Assembly (NCBI GenBank): GCA_024742765.1 | Contig: JANSXT010000021.1 | Location: forward strand, 19,861 to 83,860 | Source: Phyllobacteriaceae bacterium | GTDB lineage: Bacteria; Pseudomonadota; Alphaproteobacteria; Rhizobiales; Rhizobiaceae | Length of the DNA stretch: 64,000 nt | Direction of reading: 5' to 3' | Part shown: positions 46,410 through 58,054 of the stretch, piece by piece | Numbering within the stretch: position 1 is the first letter of the stretch | Layout: every line of letters begins with the position of its first letter | Translations under genes and position numbers: made by a program | The notes under the pieces: generated by a model | What the model saw: only the letters and a program-made list of their open reading frames with translations | What the model was told of the DNA's origin: nothing | Database searches by the model: none

Positions 46410-46892
46410 ATGAGCTGGACCGTCTATCTTTCGGGCGAAATCCACACCGACTGGCGCGAACAGATCGAAAGCGGCGTTGCCGCCGCCGGACTTCCCGTCA
46501 CGTTCAGCGCACCGGTGACCCATCACGAAGCGTCCGACGATTGCGGCGTGGCGATCCTCGGTGGCGAGTCCGACAAGTTCTGGCACGATCACAAGGGCGC
46601 GCAGATGAACGCGATCCGCACGCGCACGCTGATGGAAAAGGCCGATATTGTCGTCGTGCGCTTTGGCGAAAAGTACAAGCAATGGAACGCCGCCTTCGAT
46701 GCCGGCTATGCCAGCGCGCTCGGCAAGCCGCTGATCGTCATGCACCAGGACGAGCACCAGCATCCGCTCAAGGAGGTGGACGCGGCCGCGCTCGCCGTCA
46801 CCAAGACACCCCAACAAGTGGTGTCGATCCTCGATTATGTGATCAACGGCAATCTGCCCGGCTATACGGATCGCGCCGAAGCCGCCGAGTGA
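46410..46892 (+). CDS. YtoQ family protein
   Basis: 160 residues. Starts WTVYLSGEIHTDWREQI and has GGESDKFWHDHKGAQMN and NAAFDAGYASALGKPLI, which mark the YtoQ family, a nucleoside 2-deoxyribosyltransferase-like fold. The role is not known. ATG 46410 has GGAGGAG upstream. It is followed by a good terminator. Confidence 0.87.
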   Translation: MSWTVYLSGEIHTDWREQIESGVAAAGLPVTFSAPVTHHEASDDCGVAILGGESDKFWHDHKGAQMNAIRTRTLMEKADIVVVRFGEKYKQWNAAFDAGYASALGKPLIVMHQDEHQHPLKEVDAAALAVTKTPQQVVSILDYVINGNLPGYTDRAEAAE

Positions 46893-46949
46893 TGTCAGGA
46901 ACCGCGGGCGGGCGCTTTCCAATTTGCCCGCCAGACGATATGACGGAAG

Positions 46950-46975
46950 ACGCGCCGATGACCGGCGCGTTTTTT
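46950..46975 (+). terminator. Rho-independent terminator after ytoQ-like gene
   Basis: Stem ACGCGCCG, 5-base loop, exact complement CGGCGCGT, then T5 at 46971-46975. A further GC hairpin at about 46907-46932 lies between it and the stop codon. Confidence 0.85.
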
Positions 46976-46994
46976 CGTTCAGGACCCGCATTCC

Positions 46995-47693
46995 ATGACA
47001 GCGTTCTCAGGCTTTGGCGACAAGGCCCTGCCCTTTCTCAAGGCGCTGGGTTTTCATCAGGACCGTGACTGGTTCGCCGAGAACAAGGCGCTCTATGAAA
47101 CCGAGGTGAAGGGTCCGCTCGGCGATCTGGTCGAAGCCGTATCCGACAGGTTCGAAGCCGAAGACGTGCCCCTGCGCGGCAGCCGCAAGACCTCGCTCTA
47201 CCGTGTCTATCGCGATGTGCGTTTTTCCAAGAACAAGGATCCCTACAACACCCATGCCAGCGCGCTGATGACGCGGAGCGGGACCAAGAAGGACAATGGC
47301 TTTGTCTATGTGCACATCGCCAATGAGCGCAGCTTCATCGCTTCGGGTTTTTACGGTCTGGACGGGCCGCAATTGCGCGCCTTTCGCGATCTGATCGTAC
47401 GGGAGAGCGCGACGATGCGTGGCCTGGTCAGGGACCTCGAGAAAAAAGGGTTCGCGCTGGACATGTCCGAAGCGCTCAAGCGCATGCCGCGCGGCTTCGA
47501 TGATGTTGCCGACGATGATGTCAATGGCTGGTTGCGGCTGAAGCATTTCACCTTCATCGACGAGATCGACAACGAGATCGTCACGACGCCGAAGCTTGCC
47601 GACCGCATGGTTCGGTTGGGCCGCCTGTCCGTGCCCTTTCTCGACTTTGGCTGGCGTGCCATCGACCCGCTTCGCGACGAGCCGGCGTCATGA
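46995..47693 (+). CDS. DUF2461 domain protein (TIGR02453)
   Basis: 232 residues. The block FLKALGFHQDRDWFAENKALYE and the later RVYRDVRFSKNKDPYNTH, each in part, are the signature of TIGR02453/DUF2461. The family has no known activity. The stop overlaps the MFS gene start as ATGA, so the two are coupled. Confidence 0.87.
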   Translation: MTAFSGFGDKALPFLKALGFHQDRDWFAENKALYETEVKGPLGDLVEAVSDRFEAEDVPLRGSRKTSLYRVYRDVRFSKNKDPYNTHASALMTRSGTKKDNGFVYVHIANERSFIASGFYGLDGPQLRAFRDLIVRESATMRGLVRDLEKKGFALDMSEALKRMPRGFDDVADDDVNGWLRLKHFTFIDEIDNEIVTTPKLADRMVRLGRLSVPFLDFGWRAIDPLRDEPAS

Positions 47694-48943
47694 GCGCACC
47701 CGCACAGCCGGCCCGTCCGGACCAGCCGGCTAAGGCGGGCATAGGCGGGCGCGAATTCATCGTCCTGATCGCCGCGCTCACCTCGATCGTTGCCTTTTCG
47801 ATCGATTCGATGCTGCCGGCGCTGCCGGTGATCGGCGCCGACTTCGCACTGGCCGACCAGAACGACCGGCAATTCGTGCTGATCGCCTTCGTCCTCGCCT
47901 TTGGACCCGCGCAGATCGTCTTCGGCCCCCTGTCCGACCGGTTCGGCCGCCGTCCAGTCCTGCTTGGCGGGCTCGCCTTCTTCGTTCTGGCCTCGTTCGG
48001 CGCCGCCGTCACCGAAAGCTGGGCGGCGCTTCTGGCCTGCCGTGCGGCACAGGGCGTTGGCGCTGCGGCGGTGCGCATCACGACGCTCGCCATCGTGCGC
48101 GACTGCTTTGCCGGCCGCGACATGGCGCGGATCATGTCCTACGTCTTCACCATCTTCATGCTGATCCCGATCGTCGCGCCGGCCATGGGACAGGCGATCG
48201 TCGCCGTCACCGACTGGCACTGGCTGTTTGCGGTGCTGGGTGCATCGGGCGCTGCCATGGGGCTGTGGAGCTGGGGCCGGATGCGCGAAACGCTGCCCGT
48301 GTCGGCGCGGCGGCCGCTTGACCCCGGCAGCATTTTCAACGCCTTCCGCGAGATCCTGACCAACCGGATCGCGCTCGGCTACACGCTGGCCGTCACGCTG
48401 TTTTTCGGCGGCCTGTTCGCCTTCATTGTCTCCATCCAGCAGATCATCGAGGTGATCTACGGCATGCAGGACTGGTTTGCGGCGGTGTTTGCGACCAGCG
48501 CATCGGCCATGGCGGTCGCAAGCCTAGGAAACGCGTCGCTCGTCCGCCGGCTTGGCATGCGCCGCATCTCGCACGCCGCGCTGGTCAGCTTCACCGTTCT
48601 CGGCGGCGTCCTGCTGATCGCCGGCCTGTGGACCGTGCCGCCGTTCCTGGTGACGATCGGCCTGATCAGCCTGATCATGATGTCGTTCGGCTTCGTCGCC
48701 GGCAATTTCAACGCGCTTGCCATGGAGCCGCTGGGCCATGTCGCCGGATCGGCCTCATCGGTGCTGGGCACGATCTCGTTCACCGGCGGCGCACTGCTCG
48801 GCACGCTGACCGGCCAGATGTTCAACGGCACGATCGTGCCGCTGGCGGCCGCCTATTTCCTGTTCGGGCTCGTGGCATTGGTGATTGTCTTCATCACCGA
48901 GAAGGGCGAATTGTTCGCCGTCTATCACGACCCAGCGGGCTGA
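47690..48943 (+). CDS. Bcr/CflA family multidrug MFS exporter
   Basis: 417 residues with 12 predicted membrane helices. The helix 2-3 loop [16 protein letters not shown] is the drug:H+ antiporter motif, and [13 protein letters not shown] is the helix 4 motif. The Bcr/CflA group exports bicyclomycin, sulfonamides or chloramphenicol-like drugs; the substrate here is not known. It ends overlapping the convergent ttcA gene by 19 bases. Confidence 0.9.
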   Translation: MSAPAQPARPDQPAKAGIGGREFIVLIAALTSIVAFSIDSMLPALPVIGADFALADQNDRQFVLIAFVLAFGPAQIVFGPLSDRFGRRPVLLGGLAFFVLASFGAAVTESWAALLACRAAQGVGAAAVRITTLAIVRDCFAGRDMARIMSYVFTIFMLIPIVAPAMGQAIVAVTDWHWLFAVLGASGAAMGLWSWGRMRETLPVSARRPLDPGSIFNAFREILTNRIALGYTLAVTLFFGGLFAFIVSIQQIIEVIYGMQDWFAAVFATSASAMAVASLGNASLVRRLGMRRISHAALVSFTVLGGVLLIAGLWTVPPFLVTIGLISLIMMSFGFVAGNFNALAMEPLGHVAGSASSVLGTISFTGGALLGTLTGQMFNGTIVPLAAAYFLFGLVALVIVFITEKGELFAVYHDPAG

Positions 48944-49785
48944 ACGGCAGTCAAAGCGGCGAAGTCGAACAGGGCCGGATCGAGCAGATGGCTCGGCCGC
49001 ACATTGGCAAGCGCACGGATCATCGTGTCCTTGCGGCCCGGCATCTTCGCTTCCATCTCCGCCAGCATCTGCTTCATCGCGTTGCGCTGCATTCCATCCT
49101 GCGAGCCGCACAGGTCGCAGGGGATGATCGGAAATTTCATGGCGTCGGCGAACTTTTGCAGATCGGCCTCGGCGCACCAGACCAGCGGGCGCAGCACTTC
49201 GACATCGCCCTCATCGTTGAGCAGCTTCGGCGCCATTGTCGCCAGGCGACCGCCATGGAAGAGGTTCATGAAAAAGGTCTCGAGCATGTCTTCGCGGTGA
49301 TGGCCAAGCACCAGCGCCGAACAGCCCTCCTCCCGCGCAACACGGTAAAGATGGCCGCGCCTTAACCGCGAGCACAAAGCGCAATAGGTCTGGCTCTCGG
49401 GCACCTTTTCGGTGACGATCGAATAGGTGTCGCGATATTCGATGCGGTGGGCGATGCCGTTCCGCTCGAGCCAGTCGGGCAGGACATGTTTGGGGAAGTT
49501 GGGCTGGCCCTGGTCCAGATTGCAGGCCAGAAGCTCCACCGGCAAAAGCCCGCGCCATTGCAAGTCGATCAGACAGGCGAGCAGGCCATAGGAGTCCTTT
49601 CCGCCTGATATCGCCACGAGCCAGCGCGCGCCCGGCCGAACCATGGAAAAATCGCTCAGCGCCTGCCGCATTTGGCGCAGGAGCCGCTTTCTGAGCCGGT
49701 TGAAGCCGACCGATGACGGCGTATCGGCAAAGAGCGGATGCACCGCCTGGGCGGATTCTTCTTCGACGGGCGCGGTCTCGTTCAC
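48925..49785 (-). CDS. ttcA: tRNA 2-thiocytidine(32) synthetase TtcA
   Basis: 286 residues from GTG 49785. PP-loop SGGKDS is at 60-65; the cysteine pairs CALCSR and CDLCGS mark the Fe-S site of TtcA. It thiolates C32 of certain tRNAs. GTG is chosen because it overlaps the stop of the upstream gene (GTGA) with AGGA before it; the longer frame to 49956 runs inside that gene. Confidence 0.92.
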   Translation of the reverse strand: MNETAPVEEESAQAVHPLFADTPSSVGFNRLRKRLLRQMRQALSDFSMVRPGARWLVAISGGKDSYGLLACLIDLQWRGLLPVELLACNLDQGQPNFPKHVLPDWLERNGIAHRIEYRDTYSIVTEKVPESQTYCALCSRLRRGHLYRVAREEGCSALVLGHHREDMLETFFMNLFHGGRLATMAPKLLNDEGDVEVLRPLVWCAEADLQKFADAMKFPIIPCDLCGSQDGMQRNAMKQMLAEMEAKMPGRKDTMIRALANVRPSHLLDPALFDFAALTAVQPAGS

Positions 49786-51329
49786 TGGTCCTGTTCCATT
49801 CGCGTCGCGGGCGTGAAAACGGCCCGCCATGCATGCACCGTATAGCGTTCCGGCCCGCCGGCGCCAGAGACCGTGGGCACCGTCGCGCTGCCGAGTGCTT
49901 CGCTTTGCCAGTCCAGATGGGCGTCCCAGGCCGTGATGCAGGCCGGATCCGAGCAAATAATCAGGAGGCCATGGGCGGCGACTTCATCGGCCGGCGCCCA
50001 TGGCTGCGACGACAGATCGGGATCGCGCACGACCTGCGGGCCGGCCGGCAGATAGAAGCTCGCCGCATAGACGGCATCATTGTCTCCGGCGACAAAGGCC
50101 ACCGGTCCGTCATGGCTGGCCGTCCACAAATCGCCCGCCGCGGTGGCGATCGCGGCCAGCGGCACCGCGGCATTGACCGCGGCGCGACCGATGATCTCAG
50201 CTCGGATGATGGGCGAGATTGCCAGCATCAGCGCCATGAAGCCGAGCGACAGGCCGACCGTCCAGCGCCGCATGCGCGCCGCGATCCCTGCCGGCAGCAG
50301 CAACACCAAAAGGATCGGCACCACGCAGAAGACCGGAACGGTCCAGTTGCTGGTCAGCGGCGATCCGACGATCAGGGCGAGCAGCATGGCGACGGGCACG
50401 GTCAGCAGGCCGGCCCAGACCAGCGCCTGTCCCTTCACCGTTCCGAGCGCGGCTCGTGCCTGACCGAGGTCAAAAAGGGGCGCGCCATCGCCTGGCCGCC
50501 GCAGCAGACCGAGCATGGCAAGGCCTGGCAGCGCGTAAAGCGGCTGCGCGATCAGGAATTCGAGCTGACGCAGCGCCTGGGTCATCGCCGTGGCGTTGCC
50601 CTGCCCGGCCGCGGCGAACGTGATGGGCGTGAAATCATTGCGGAACAGCCAAAGGACGTGCGGCGCAACGAGAAGGCAGAAGACGAATGCCGCAAGCAGT
50701 GTCAGGCGCGAGGCGAGGATGGTGCGCGTCCGGCGGGTGCTCAGCGCGTGACAAAAAAGCGCGAGCAGCAGGACGCCGGCGAAATATTTCGACAGGATCG
50801 CCCCAGCGGCCAACGCGCCGAGCGCTGCCGCATCGGACCATTGGCGGCGCTCGATCACCCGCAGATAGAAGAGGATCGTGCCGGCCCAGAAGGGCAGCAT
50901 CGCCGAGTTGGCATTGTAGGTGAAGGCGACAAAGCCCAGCGGCGGGATCACGATGGCGACCATGACCGCCGCGCGCTGCTGGTCCGGCGTCAGAAAGCGC
51001 CGCGCGATCGCCAGCATGGTCACGAGCGTTAGGCCGATGTTGAGCGCGGCGAACAGCCGATAGCTGAAATCGGTGCGTGGAAAGATATCGAACCACAGCG
51101 CCGTCAGCCAGCCGAACAGCGGCGGATGCTTGGAATTGCCCCACTGCCAGCGAATGCCCCAGACATGGTTCTCCAGCATGTCGCGGAAATTGTCGAGATT
51201 GAGCTGGGTGAGGTGCGGATAGACCGCCCAGAAAAGGGTCGCGCAGCCGACGAGGGCCAACGCCGCCGGCGAAATAGGATGAAGCGGTGTCCGGGTCCGG
51301 GCGTCTTCGACTGACATCGGTGCGACCAT
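49782..51329 (-). CDS. Glycosyltransferase family 39-like membrane protein
   Basis: About 515 residues with many hydrophobic helices, beginning after a short cytoplasmic start. The first periplasmic loop has the GT39/ArnT/PMT-type acid-rich block ([17 protein letters not shown], then KHPPLFGW). The C-terminus is a soluble domain. Such enzymes move sugars from polyprenyl-phosphate to lipid or protein. ATG 51329 has AAGG 4 bases upstream; ATG 51317 is also possible. Confidence 0.82.
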   Translation of the reverse strand: MVAPMSVEDARTRTPLHPISPAALALVGCATLFWAVYPHLTQLNLDNFRDMLENHVWGIRWQWGNSKHPPLFGWLTALWFDIFPRTDFSYRLFAALNIGLTLVTMLAIARRFLTPDQQRAAVMVAIVIPPLGFVAFTYNANSAMLPFWAGTILFYLRVIERRQWSDAAALGALAAGAILSKYFAGVLLLALFCHALSTRRTRTILASRLTLLAAFVFCLLVAPHVLWLFRNDFTPITFAAAGQGNATAMTQALRQLEFLIAQPLYALPGLAMLGLLRRPGDGAPLFDLGQARAALGTVKGQALVWAGLLTVPVAMLLALIVGSPLTSNWTVPVFCVVPILLVLLLPAGIAARMRRWTVGLSLGFMALMLAISPIIRAEIIGRAAVNAAVPLAAIATAAGDLWTASHDGPVAFVAGDNDAVYAASFYLPAGPQVVRDPDLSSQPWAPADEVAAHGLLIICSDPACITAWDAHLDWQSEALGSATVPTVSGAGGPERYTVHAWRAVFTPATRMEQDQ

Positions 51330-51353
51330 CGCGCCTTGGTGCCGCTGCGGCAA

Positions 51354-51389
51354 CCAAAAACAAAGGCCGCCCGGGGCTCGGGCGGCCTT
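51354..51389 (-). terminator. Rho-independent terminator of rpsD
   Basis: Perfect 10-bp stem (AAGGCCGCCC with its complement), 7-base loop, followed on the minus strand by TTTGTTTTT. It lies 26 bases after the rpsD stop. Confidence 0.9.
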
Positions 51390-51414
51390 GTAAGAAGATT
51401 GAACTTGCCTTGTG

Positions 51415-52032
51415 TCAGCGCGAATAGAATTCGACGACGAGGTTCGGTTCCATCACCACCGGATAGGGCACGTCGGCGAGCGCCGGAACGCGGGAGAAGG
51501 TCGCCGTCATCTTATTGTGGTCGGCATCGACATAGTCCGGCACGTCGCGCTCGGCGAGCTGCGTGGCTTCAAGAACCAGCGCCATCTGCTTGGACTTTTC
51601 GCGCACTTCGATCACGTCGCCCACCTTGCAGCGGTAGGACGGGATGTTGACGCGCTGGCCGTTGACCTTGACATGGCCGTGATTGACGAACTGGCGTGCG
51701 GCGAAGATGGTCGGCACGAACTTTGCGCGGTAGACCAGCGCATCGAGCCGGCTTTCCAGAAGGCCGATCAGCGTTTCGGGCGTATCGCCCTTGCGGCGTG
51801 CGGCCTCGTCATAGGTCTTGCGGAACTGCTTTTCCGAAATGTCGCCGTAATAGCCCTTGAGCTTCTGCTTGGCGCGAAGCTGGACACCGAAGTCCGAAAG
51901 CTTGCCCTTGCGGCGCTGGCCATGCTGGCCGGGGCCGTATTCGCGGCTGTTGACCGGCGATTTGGGGCGGCCCCAAATGTTTTCGCCCATGCGGCGATCG
52001 AGTTTGTGTTTGACTGAACTGCGCTTGCTCAT
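51415..52032 (-). CDS. rpsD: 30S ribosomal protein S4
   Basis: 205 residues. Start [20 protein letters not shown]; the S4 RNA-binding domain is at about residues 94-157 ([13 protein letters not shown], then [14 protein letters not shown]). The primary rRNA-binding protein of the small subunit. ATG 52032 is preceded by GGGAA. It is a single gene, away from the alpha operon as usual in this group. Confidence 0.97.
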   Translation of the reverse strand: MSKRSSVKHKLDRRMGENIWGRPKSPVNSREYGPGQHGQRRKGKLSDFGVQLRAKQKLKGYYGDISEKQFRKTYDEAARRKGDTPETLIGLLESRLDALVYRAKFVPTIFAARQFVNHGHVKVNGQRVNIPSYRCKVGDVIEVREKSKQMALVLEATQLAERDVPDYVDADHNKMTATFSRVPALADVPYPVVMEPNLVVEFYSR

Positions 52033-52166
52033 CGCATTTCCCTTCAAAAAGTTGCGCCCGGTTCTTTACAAACCAGATCAAGGAAACGCGCCCTCCTCTG
52101 CCGGCCTTTTTCGCCGACTGACAGGGCCCTCCACGCACGCTTTGCGGTCAGGCCCACGGGACACGT

Positions 52167-52187
52167 AAAAACCCGCTCGAAAGCGGG
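52167..52187 (-). terminator. Rho-independent terminator of murI
   Basis: Stem CCCGCT / AGCGGG with CGAA loop (plus-strand sense), followed on the minus strand by TTTTT. It lies 64 bases after the murI stop. Confidence 0.85.
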
Positions 52188-52250
52188 ATGGCGGTCGATA
52201 GCGCCAAAGCATCCGAAAGTCAAACGGCGGCAAGGGTTTTCGTGCGATTC

Positions 52251-53063
52251 TCAGGCCGGAAACGGCACGGTCGACAGTCCGAAGCCGGAGGCGAGCCGCA
52301 TCACCTCGGTGCGCGGGTCGCCCGAGGTGAAGACCGCGATGTCCGGCAGCGAGAAATCGCGCGCTTTGAAGTGCATCTGTTCGACCAGCGTCAGGGTGCG
52401 CCGGGCGATCGCTTCGGACGTGTCGATCCAGTCGACGGGCCAGGGCGCGGTCTTGCGCATGCGGTTGGCGAGAAACGGGTAATGGGTGCAGGCGAGAACG
52501 ACAATGTCGGTGCGCCGGCCCTCTTCCTCGACAAAGCATGGCGCGATCTCGCGGCGCACCGCCTCCTCGTCAACAAAGCCGGTGCGCATATAGTCTTCGG
52601 CGAGTTCGGCCAGATGCTCGCTGCCGACCAGCCGGACATGGCAGCGGGCGGCATATTGGCGGATCAGGTCGCGCGTATATTGCCGCCGCACCGTGCCCGG
52701 CGTTGCCAGCACGGAGACGAGCCCCGATTGCGTGCGCTCGGCGGCCGGCTTGATGGCCGGCACGGTGCCGACGAAGATCTGGTCCGGAAAGACCTCGCGC
52801 AGATGGCCGATCGCGAGCGTCGACGCCGTGTTGCAGGCGATGACGATCAGACCGGGCCGAAACGCCGCGATCAGTGTTTCGAACAGGCCCGTCATGCGTT
52901 CCAGAAGTTCGGCCTCGTCCCAGGCGCCATACGGGAACGCGGCATCGTCGGCGACATAGATGTGACGCAGGCCCGGCAGGATGATGCGCGCCTCCTTGAC
53001 AACCGACAGGCCGCCAATGCCGCTGTCGAAGAACAGGACCGACGCATCGCGCGGCTCAACCAT
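52251..53063 (-). CDS. murI: Glutamate racemase
   Basis: 270 residues. The two catalytic cysteines lie in VIACNTAST and VLACTHYPFL, and D13/S14 are in FFDSGIGGLS. It makes D-glutamate for peptidoglycan. ATG 53063 has GAGG 9 bases upstream and overlaps the methyltransferase gene by 8 bases; ATG 53081 is a poorer choice. Confidence 0.94.
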   Translation of the reverse strand: MVEPRDASVLFFDSGIGGLSVVKEARIILPGLRHIYVADDAAFPYGAWDEAELLERMTGLFETLIAAFRPGLIVIACNTASTLAIGHLREVFPDQIFVGTVPAIKPAAERTQSGLVSVLATPGTVRRQYTRDLIRQYAARCHVRLVGSEHLAELAEDYMRTGFVDEEAVRREIAPCFVEEEGRRTDIVVLACTHYPFLANRMRKTAPWPVDWIDTSEAIARRTLTLVEQMHFKARDFSLPDIAVFTSGDPRTEVMRLASGFGLSTVPFPA

Positions 53064-53904
53064 TGCCGCTGGCCTCACCATCCCGCGATTTTGCCGGCTG
53101 GCGCCGCGGGTCGTCCTGCGGGGACCCTTCGCCGCGCGGCCGCGCCGGTGAGAACCGGTCAAGCGAGGAGATGACGCCGCGTAGAAGCCGGATTTCCTCC
53201 ACCGAAAAGCCGGGCCGGGACAGGACCGCGCGCAGATTTTTCGTCTGCGCCGGCTTTCGCTCGGGCGGGCGGAAATAGCCGCGCGAATCAAGCGCCGCTT
53301 CGAGCTGGTCGAACAGGCCGACCAGTTCCTCGCGCGGCGCGGGCGCAAAGTCCGGCCCGGCAAACGGCAGGGCTTCCGCCTCGCCACCGCGCGTCTTGAG
53401 GAACTCATAGGCCATCAATAGGACGGCCTGGGCGATGTTCAGCGAGGCATAGGCGGGATTGACCGGAAAGGTGACGATGTCGTCGGCGAGGCTGATTTCG
53501 CCATTGTCGAGGCCGAAGCGCTCGCGGCCGAACAGGATACCGGTCGTCTGCCCCGCGTCGGTGCGGGCGCGCATGGTGGCGCAGGCTTCCACCGGGCCGA
53601 GCACGCGCTTGAACCCGTCGCGCTGGCGCGCGGTGGTGGCGACCACATAAGTCAGGTCCGAAAGGGAGGCTGCCAGCGTGTCGAAGACGCGCACGCGCTC
53701 GAGCACATAGCCCGCGCCGCTGGCCGTCGCTTCGGCCTTTTCGTTCGGCCAGCCGTCGCGCGGCGCTACCAGTCGCAGGTCGATAAGCCCGAAATTGGCC
53801 ATGGCGCGGGCGACCATACCGATATTCTCGCCAAGCTGCGGCTCGACGAGGATGACGGCCGGGCCTTCCTCGATCCTGTCGAAATTGCGGTTCGTGCCTG
53901 CCAT
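53056..53904 (-). CDS. TrmJ-like RNA 2'-O-methyltransferase
   Basis: 282 residues of the SpoU/TrmH group. The start AVILVEPQLGENIGMVARAMANFG, in part, and the knot blocks GILFGRERFGLDNGEI and VNPAYASLNIAQAVLLMAYE are those of TrmJ, which methylates C32/U32 of tRNA. The C-terminal tail is charged. Its overlap with murI implies co-transcription. ttcA, another enzyme acting on position 32, is 4 kb away. Confidence 0.9.
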   Translation of the reverse strand: MAGTNRNFDRIEEGPAVILVEPQLGENIGMVARAMANFGLIDLRLVAPRDGWPNEKAEATASGAGYVLERVRVFDTLAASLSDLTYVVATTARQRDGFKRVLGPVEACATMRARTDAGQTTGILFGRERFGLDNGEISLADDIVTFPVNPAYASLNIAQAVLLMAYEFLKTRGGEAEALPFAGPDFAPAPREELVGLFDQLEAALDSRGYFRPPERKPAQTKNLRAVLSRPGFSVEEIRLLRGVISSLDRFSPARPRGEGSPQDDPRRQPAKSRDGEASGNG

Positions 53905-54087
53905 GGTCGGGTTTTCTGCCGTTGCGGTCTGGGCGCAGCCATATAGGGCAAGCCGCTGACAGCCAAGTGTTTCCGCCCGCCCGACTATCGGAGCGTTTGC
54001 GCGGGTCTGACCCCTTTGCTATAGCGGCGGCAATCCACCGGGCGACGCTTCACGCGCCCCTTTCCAACCCTGTCTCCGAGGTCAATC

Positions 54088-55299
54088 ATGGCGAAAATCA
54101 AGGTCGAAAATCCGGTTGTCGAACTGGACGGCGACGAGATGACCCGCATCATCTGGCAGTTCATCAAGGACAAGCTGATCCATCCCTATCTCGATATCGA
54201 CCTGAAATATTACGACCTTGGCATCGAGGCGCGCGATGAGACCGACGACCAGATCACGGTCGATGCGGCCAATGCGATCAAGGAGTATGGGGTTGGCGTG
54301 AAGTGCGCGACCATCACGCCGGACGAGCAGCGCGTCGAGGAATTCGGCCTGAAAAAGATGTGGCGCTCGCCCAACGGCACGATCCGCAACATTCTGGGCG
54401 GCGTGATCTTCCGCGAGCCGATCATCTGCAAGAACGTGCCGCGTCTGGTGCCGGGCTGGACCAGGCCGGTGATCGTCGGTCGTCACGCGTTCGGCGACCA
54501 GTATCGCGCGACCGACTTCAAGTTTCCCGGCAAGGGCAAGCTCTACATGAAGTTCGTCGGCGAGGACGGCAAGGAGCAGGAGTACGAGATTTTCGACGCG
54601 CCAGACGCCGGTATCGCCATGGGCATGTACAATCTGGACGCCTCGATCGTCGATTTTGCGCGCGCCTCGCTCAATTACGGGCTGCAGCGCAAGGTGCCGG
54701 TCTACCTTTCGACCAAGAACACCATCATGAAAGTCTATGACGGCCGGTTCAAAGACATCTTCCAGGAAATCTATGAAAGCGAGTTCGAGGCCGCCTTCAA
54801 GGAAGCCGGCATCACCTATGAGCACCGGCTGATCGACGACATGGTCGCAGCGAACCTGAAATGGTCGGGCGGCTATGTCTGGGCTTGCAAGAACTATGAT
54901 GGCGACGTTCAGTCGGACACCGTGGCGCAGGGCTTCGGCTCGCTCGGCCTGATGACGTCGGTGCTGATGACGCCAGACGGCAAGACGGTGGAAGCGGAGG
55001 CCGCGCACGGCACGGTGACCCGCCACTATCGCCAGCATCAGGCCGGCGAAGAAACCTCGACCAACTCAATCGCCTCGATCTTCGCCTGGACGCGGGGCCT
55101 CGCACACCGGGCCAAGCTCGACAACAATGATGCGCTGCGCGACTTCTCGCTGACGCTGGAAAAGGTCTGCGTCGATACGGTGGAGAGCGGCTTCATGACC
55201 AAGGATCTGGCGCTGCTGATCGGCCCCGACCAGAAATGGCTGACGACGACGGGCTTCCTCGACAAGATCGACGAGAATTTGCAGAAGGCGATGAGCTGA
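54088..55299 (+). CDS. icd: Isocitrate dehydrogenase (NADP, eukaryote-like subfamily)
   Basis: 403 residues, beginning [22 protein letters not shown], in part, the start of the alphaproteobacterial/mitochondrial IDH group. NDQ-type NADP contacts lie in [13 protein letters not shown]. It oxidises isocitrate to 2-oxoglutarate in the TCA cycle. Transcribed from the 183-base gap shared with the TrmJ-like gene. It is followed by a bidirectional hairpin. Confidence 0.96.
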   Translation: MAKIKVENPVVELDGDEMTRIIWQFIKDKLIHPYLDIDLKYYDLGIEARDETDDQITVDAANAIKEYGVGVKCATITPDEQRVEEFGLKKMWRSPNGTIRNILGGVIFREPIICKNVPRLVPGWTRPVIVGRHAFGDQYRATDFKFPGKGKLYMKFVGEDGKEQEYEIFDAPDAGIAMGMYNLDASIVDFARASLNYGLQRKVPVYLSTKNTIMKVYDGRFKDIFQEIYESEFEAAFKEAGITYEHRLIDDMVAANLKWSGGYVWACKNYDGDVQSDTVAQGFGSLGLMTSVLMTPDGKTVEAEAAHGTVTRHYRQHQAGEETSTNSIASIFAWTRGLAHRAKLDNNDALRDFSLTLEKVCVDTVESGFMTKDLALLIGPDQKWLTTTGFLDKIDENLQKAMS

Positions 55300-55320
55300 G
55301 CTTCTGCCAGCACCGACGCA

Positions 55321-55344
55321 AAAGGGCGCCAAACGGCGCCCTTT
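55321..55344. terminator. Bidirectional hairpin terminator between icd and alaS
   Basis: Perfect 10-bp stem AAAGGGCGCC with its complement around AAAC. It lies 21 bases after icd and 25 bases beyond the convergent alaS stop. The stem begins with A3 and ends with T3, so it can serve both strands. Confidence 0.75.
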
Positions 55345-55369
55345 CTGGTTTCGGCTTGCTCTGAGCCCG

Positions 55370-58054
55370 TCAGGCTTTTTCGGGCACCTGTTCGAGCGCG
55401 GCCGCAACGGCGTCGATGGCGCCTTGCGCGTTGGCGCCATCGGGGCCGCCCGCCTGGGCCATGTCCGGCCTGCCACCGCCGCCCTTGCCGCCGAGCGCGG
55501 CGGACGCAGCGCGCACCAGATCGACAGCGTTGAAGCGCGTCACGAGATCATCGGTCACCGCGACGACGACGGAGCCCTTGCCATCTTCCGAGCCGGCCGC
55601 CAGCGCCACGACGCCCGAACCGATTCGCGCCTTGGCATCATCGGCCATCGGCTTGAGATCGCGCGGCGAGACGCCGGACACCGCGCGGCCCATGAAGGTG
55701 ACACCGGCGATCTGGCGCGTGTCGCCGCCGGCATTGCCATTGTCGGCCGCCGGGCCGGCCAACGCGAGCGCCTTTTTGGCTTCGGCCAGCTCGCGCTCCA
55801 GCCTGCGCCGCTCATCGACCAGTTGGCCGATGCGGCCCACCGCCTCGTCGGGCGTGGTCTTCAGGAGGCCGGCAACCGAACGCATGCGCTCGTCCTGGGC
55901 TTCGAGATAGCGGCGCGCGCCCTCGCCCGTCAGCGCCTCGATGCGGCGGACGCCGGCCGACACCGCGCTCTCGCCGACGATGCGCACAAGGCCGATCTCG
56001 CCGGTGGCGCCGACATGGGTGCCGCCGCACAGTTCAACGGAATAGGGCTTGCCCTCCTTGTCGCCGCGCGTTGCCGTGCCCATCGAAACGACGCGCACCT
56101 CATCGCCATATTTTTCGCCGAACAGCGCCATGGCGCCCTCTTCGATCGCCTCGTCGACGGCCATCAGCCGGGTGGTGACCGGCGCGTTCTGCAGGATGAT
56201 CTCGTTGGCGATATCGGCCACGTCGGCCAGTTCCTCACCGGCAACCGGCTTTGGATGGGCAAAGTCGAAGCGCAGCCGGTCGGGCGCAACGAGCGAGCCC
56301 TTCTGCGTGACATGGGTGCCAAGCACCTCGCGCAGCGCTTCATGGACCAGATGGGTCGCTGAATGGTTGGCCCGGATGGCGCCACGGCGAGCGTGATCGA
56401 CCTCCATCTCGACGACCGCGCCCACGGCGACAGCGCCCTCGCGCACCGTGCCGTGATGGATGAAGAGGCCATCGGCCTTTTTCTGCGTGTCGGCGATGTC
56501 GATGACAAAGCCCTCGCCGCGCATCACGCCGCGATCGCCCTGCTGGCCGCCCGATTCGCCATAAAAGGGCGTCTGGTTGGCAATGACCGTGACCGACTGG
56601 CCGGGATCGGCCATTTCGGTGCGGGCGCCCTCATGGACCAGCGCGGTGATCATGCCTTCGGCCTTTTCGGTCTCGTAGCCGAGAAACTCGGTGGCGCCCA
56701 GTTCGTCGCGCAGGCCGAACCAGACCGCTTCGTCGGCGGCATCGCCCGAACCGGACCAGTTGGCGCGAGCCTCGGCCTTCTGTCGTTCCATCGCCGCGTT
56801 GAAGCCGTCCGTGTCGACCGAAATGCCGCGCTGGCGCAGCGCATCCTGGGTCAGATCGAGCGGGAAGCCATAGGTGTCATAGAGCTTGAAGGCGGTCTCG
56901 CCGGCCAGTTCGTCGCCATCGCCAAGCTGGTCGGTGGCATCATTCAGAAGACCAAGGCCGCGCTCCAGCGTCTTGCGGAAGCGGGTTTCCTCTAGGCGCA
57001 GCGTCTCGGTGATCAGCGAACGGGCGCGGCCGAGTTCGGGATAGGCCTCGCCCATCTCGCCAATCAGCGCCGGAACGAGGCGGTGCATCAGCGGCTCGTC
57101 GGCGCCGAGCAAATGGGCGTGGCGCATGGCGCGCCGCATGATCCGGCGCAGCACATAGCCGCGCCCCTCATTGGAGGGCAGCACGCCGTCGGCGATCAAG
57201 AACGAGGTGGCGCGCAGATGGTCGGCAATGACGCGGTGGCTCGCCTGCCGATCACCTTCGGCCTTGGTGTGGGTCAATTGTTCGGAGGCGGCGATCAGCG
57301 CCTTGAACAGGTCGATGTCGTAATTGTCGTGCTTGCCCTGAAGGACCGCGGCGATCCGCTCCAGCCCCATGCCGGTGTCGATCGACGGACGCGGCAGGTC
57401 GACGCGCTGGTCGGGCGTCGTCTGCTCGAACTGCATGAAAACGAGATTCCAGATCTCGATGAAGCGGTCGCCATCCTCCTCGGGAGAACCGGGCGGGCCG
57501 CCCCAGATATGCTCGCCATGATCGTAGAAAATCTCCGAGCACGGGCCGCACGGGCCGGTATCGCCCATCTGCCAGAAATTGTCGTGCGTCGGAATGCGGA
57601 TGATGCGGTCTTCATGCAGACCGGAAATCTTCCGCCACAGGTCGAACGCCTGATCGTCCGTATGATAGACAGTGACCAGAAGCCGGTCCTTGTCGAGGCC
57701 GAACTCGCCGGTGATCAGCTTCCAGGCAAGCGTAATCGCTTCGTCCTTGAAATAATCACCGAACGAGAAATTGCCGAGCATCTCGAAAAAGGTGTGGTGG
57801 CGCGCGGTGTAGCCGACATTGTCGAGATCATTGTGCTTGCCGCCCGCGCGGACGCATTTCTGCGAGGTGACCGCACGGGCATAGTCGCGCTTTTCAAGGC
57901 CGGTGAAGACGTTCTTGAACTGCACCATGCCGGCATTGGTGAACATCAGCGTCGGATCGTTGAGCGGCACGAGCGGGCTCGACGGCACGATGCGATGGCC
58001 GTTTGAGGCGAAATAGTCGAGAAAAGCGGTGCGTATCGAATTGACGCCACTCAT
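55370..58054 (-). CDS. alaS: Alanyl-tRNA synthetase
   Basis: 894 residues. The class II aminoacylation domain is N-terminal ([13 protein letters not shown], then [20 protein letters not shown] text here as [16 protein letters not shown]). The editing domain has HSATHLVH and [13 protein letters not shown], whose His/Cys bind zinc. The C-Ala domain ends the protein. ATG 58054 ([15 protein letters not shown]) is the family start. Confidence 0.96.
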   Translation of the reverse strand: MSGVNSIRTAFLDYFASNGHRIVPSSPLVPLNDPTLMFTNAGMVQFKNVFTGLEKRDYARAVTSQKCVRAGGKHNDLDNVGYTARHHTFFEMLGNFSFGDYFKDEAITLAWKLITGEFGLDKDRLLVTVYHTDDQAFDLWRKISGLHEDRIIRIPTHDNFWQMGDTGPCGPCSEIFYDHGEHIWGGPPGSPEEDGDRFIEIWNLVFMQFEQTTPDQRVDLPRPSIDTGMGLERIAAVLQGKHDNYDIDLFKALIAASEQLTHTKAEGDRQASHRVIADHLRATSFLIADGVLPSNEGRGYVLRRIMRRAMRHAHLLGADEPLMHRLVPALIGEMGEAYPELGRARSLITETLRLEETRFRKTLERGLGLLNDATDQLGDGDELAGETAFKLYDTYGFPLDLTQDALRQRGISVDTDGFNAAMERQKAEARANWSGSGDAADEAVWFGLRDELGATEFLGYETEKAEGMITALVHEGARTEMADPGQSVTVIANQTPFYGESGGQQGDRGVMRGEGFVIDIADTQKKADGLFIHHGTVREGAVAVGAVVEMEVDHARRGAIRANHSATHLVHEALREVLGTHVTQKGSLVAPDRLRFDFAHPKPVAGEELADVADIANEIILQNAPVTTRLMAVDEAIEEGAMALFGEKYGDEVRVVSMGTATRGDKEGKPYSVELCGGTHVGATGEIGLVRIVGESAVSAGVRRIEALTGEGARRYLEAQDERMRSVAGLLKTTPDEAVGRIGQLVDERRRLERELAEAKKALALAGPAADNGNAGGDTRQIAGVTFMGRAVSGVSPRDLKPMADDAKARIGSGVVALAAGSEDGKGSVVVAVTDDLVTRFNAVDLVRAASAALGGKGGGGRPDMAQAGGPDGANAQGAIDAVAAALEQVPEKA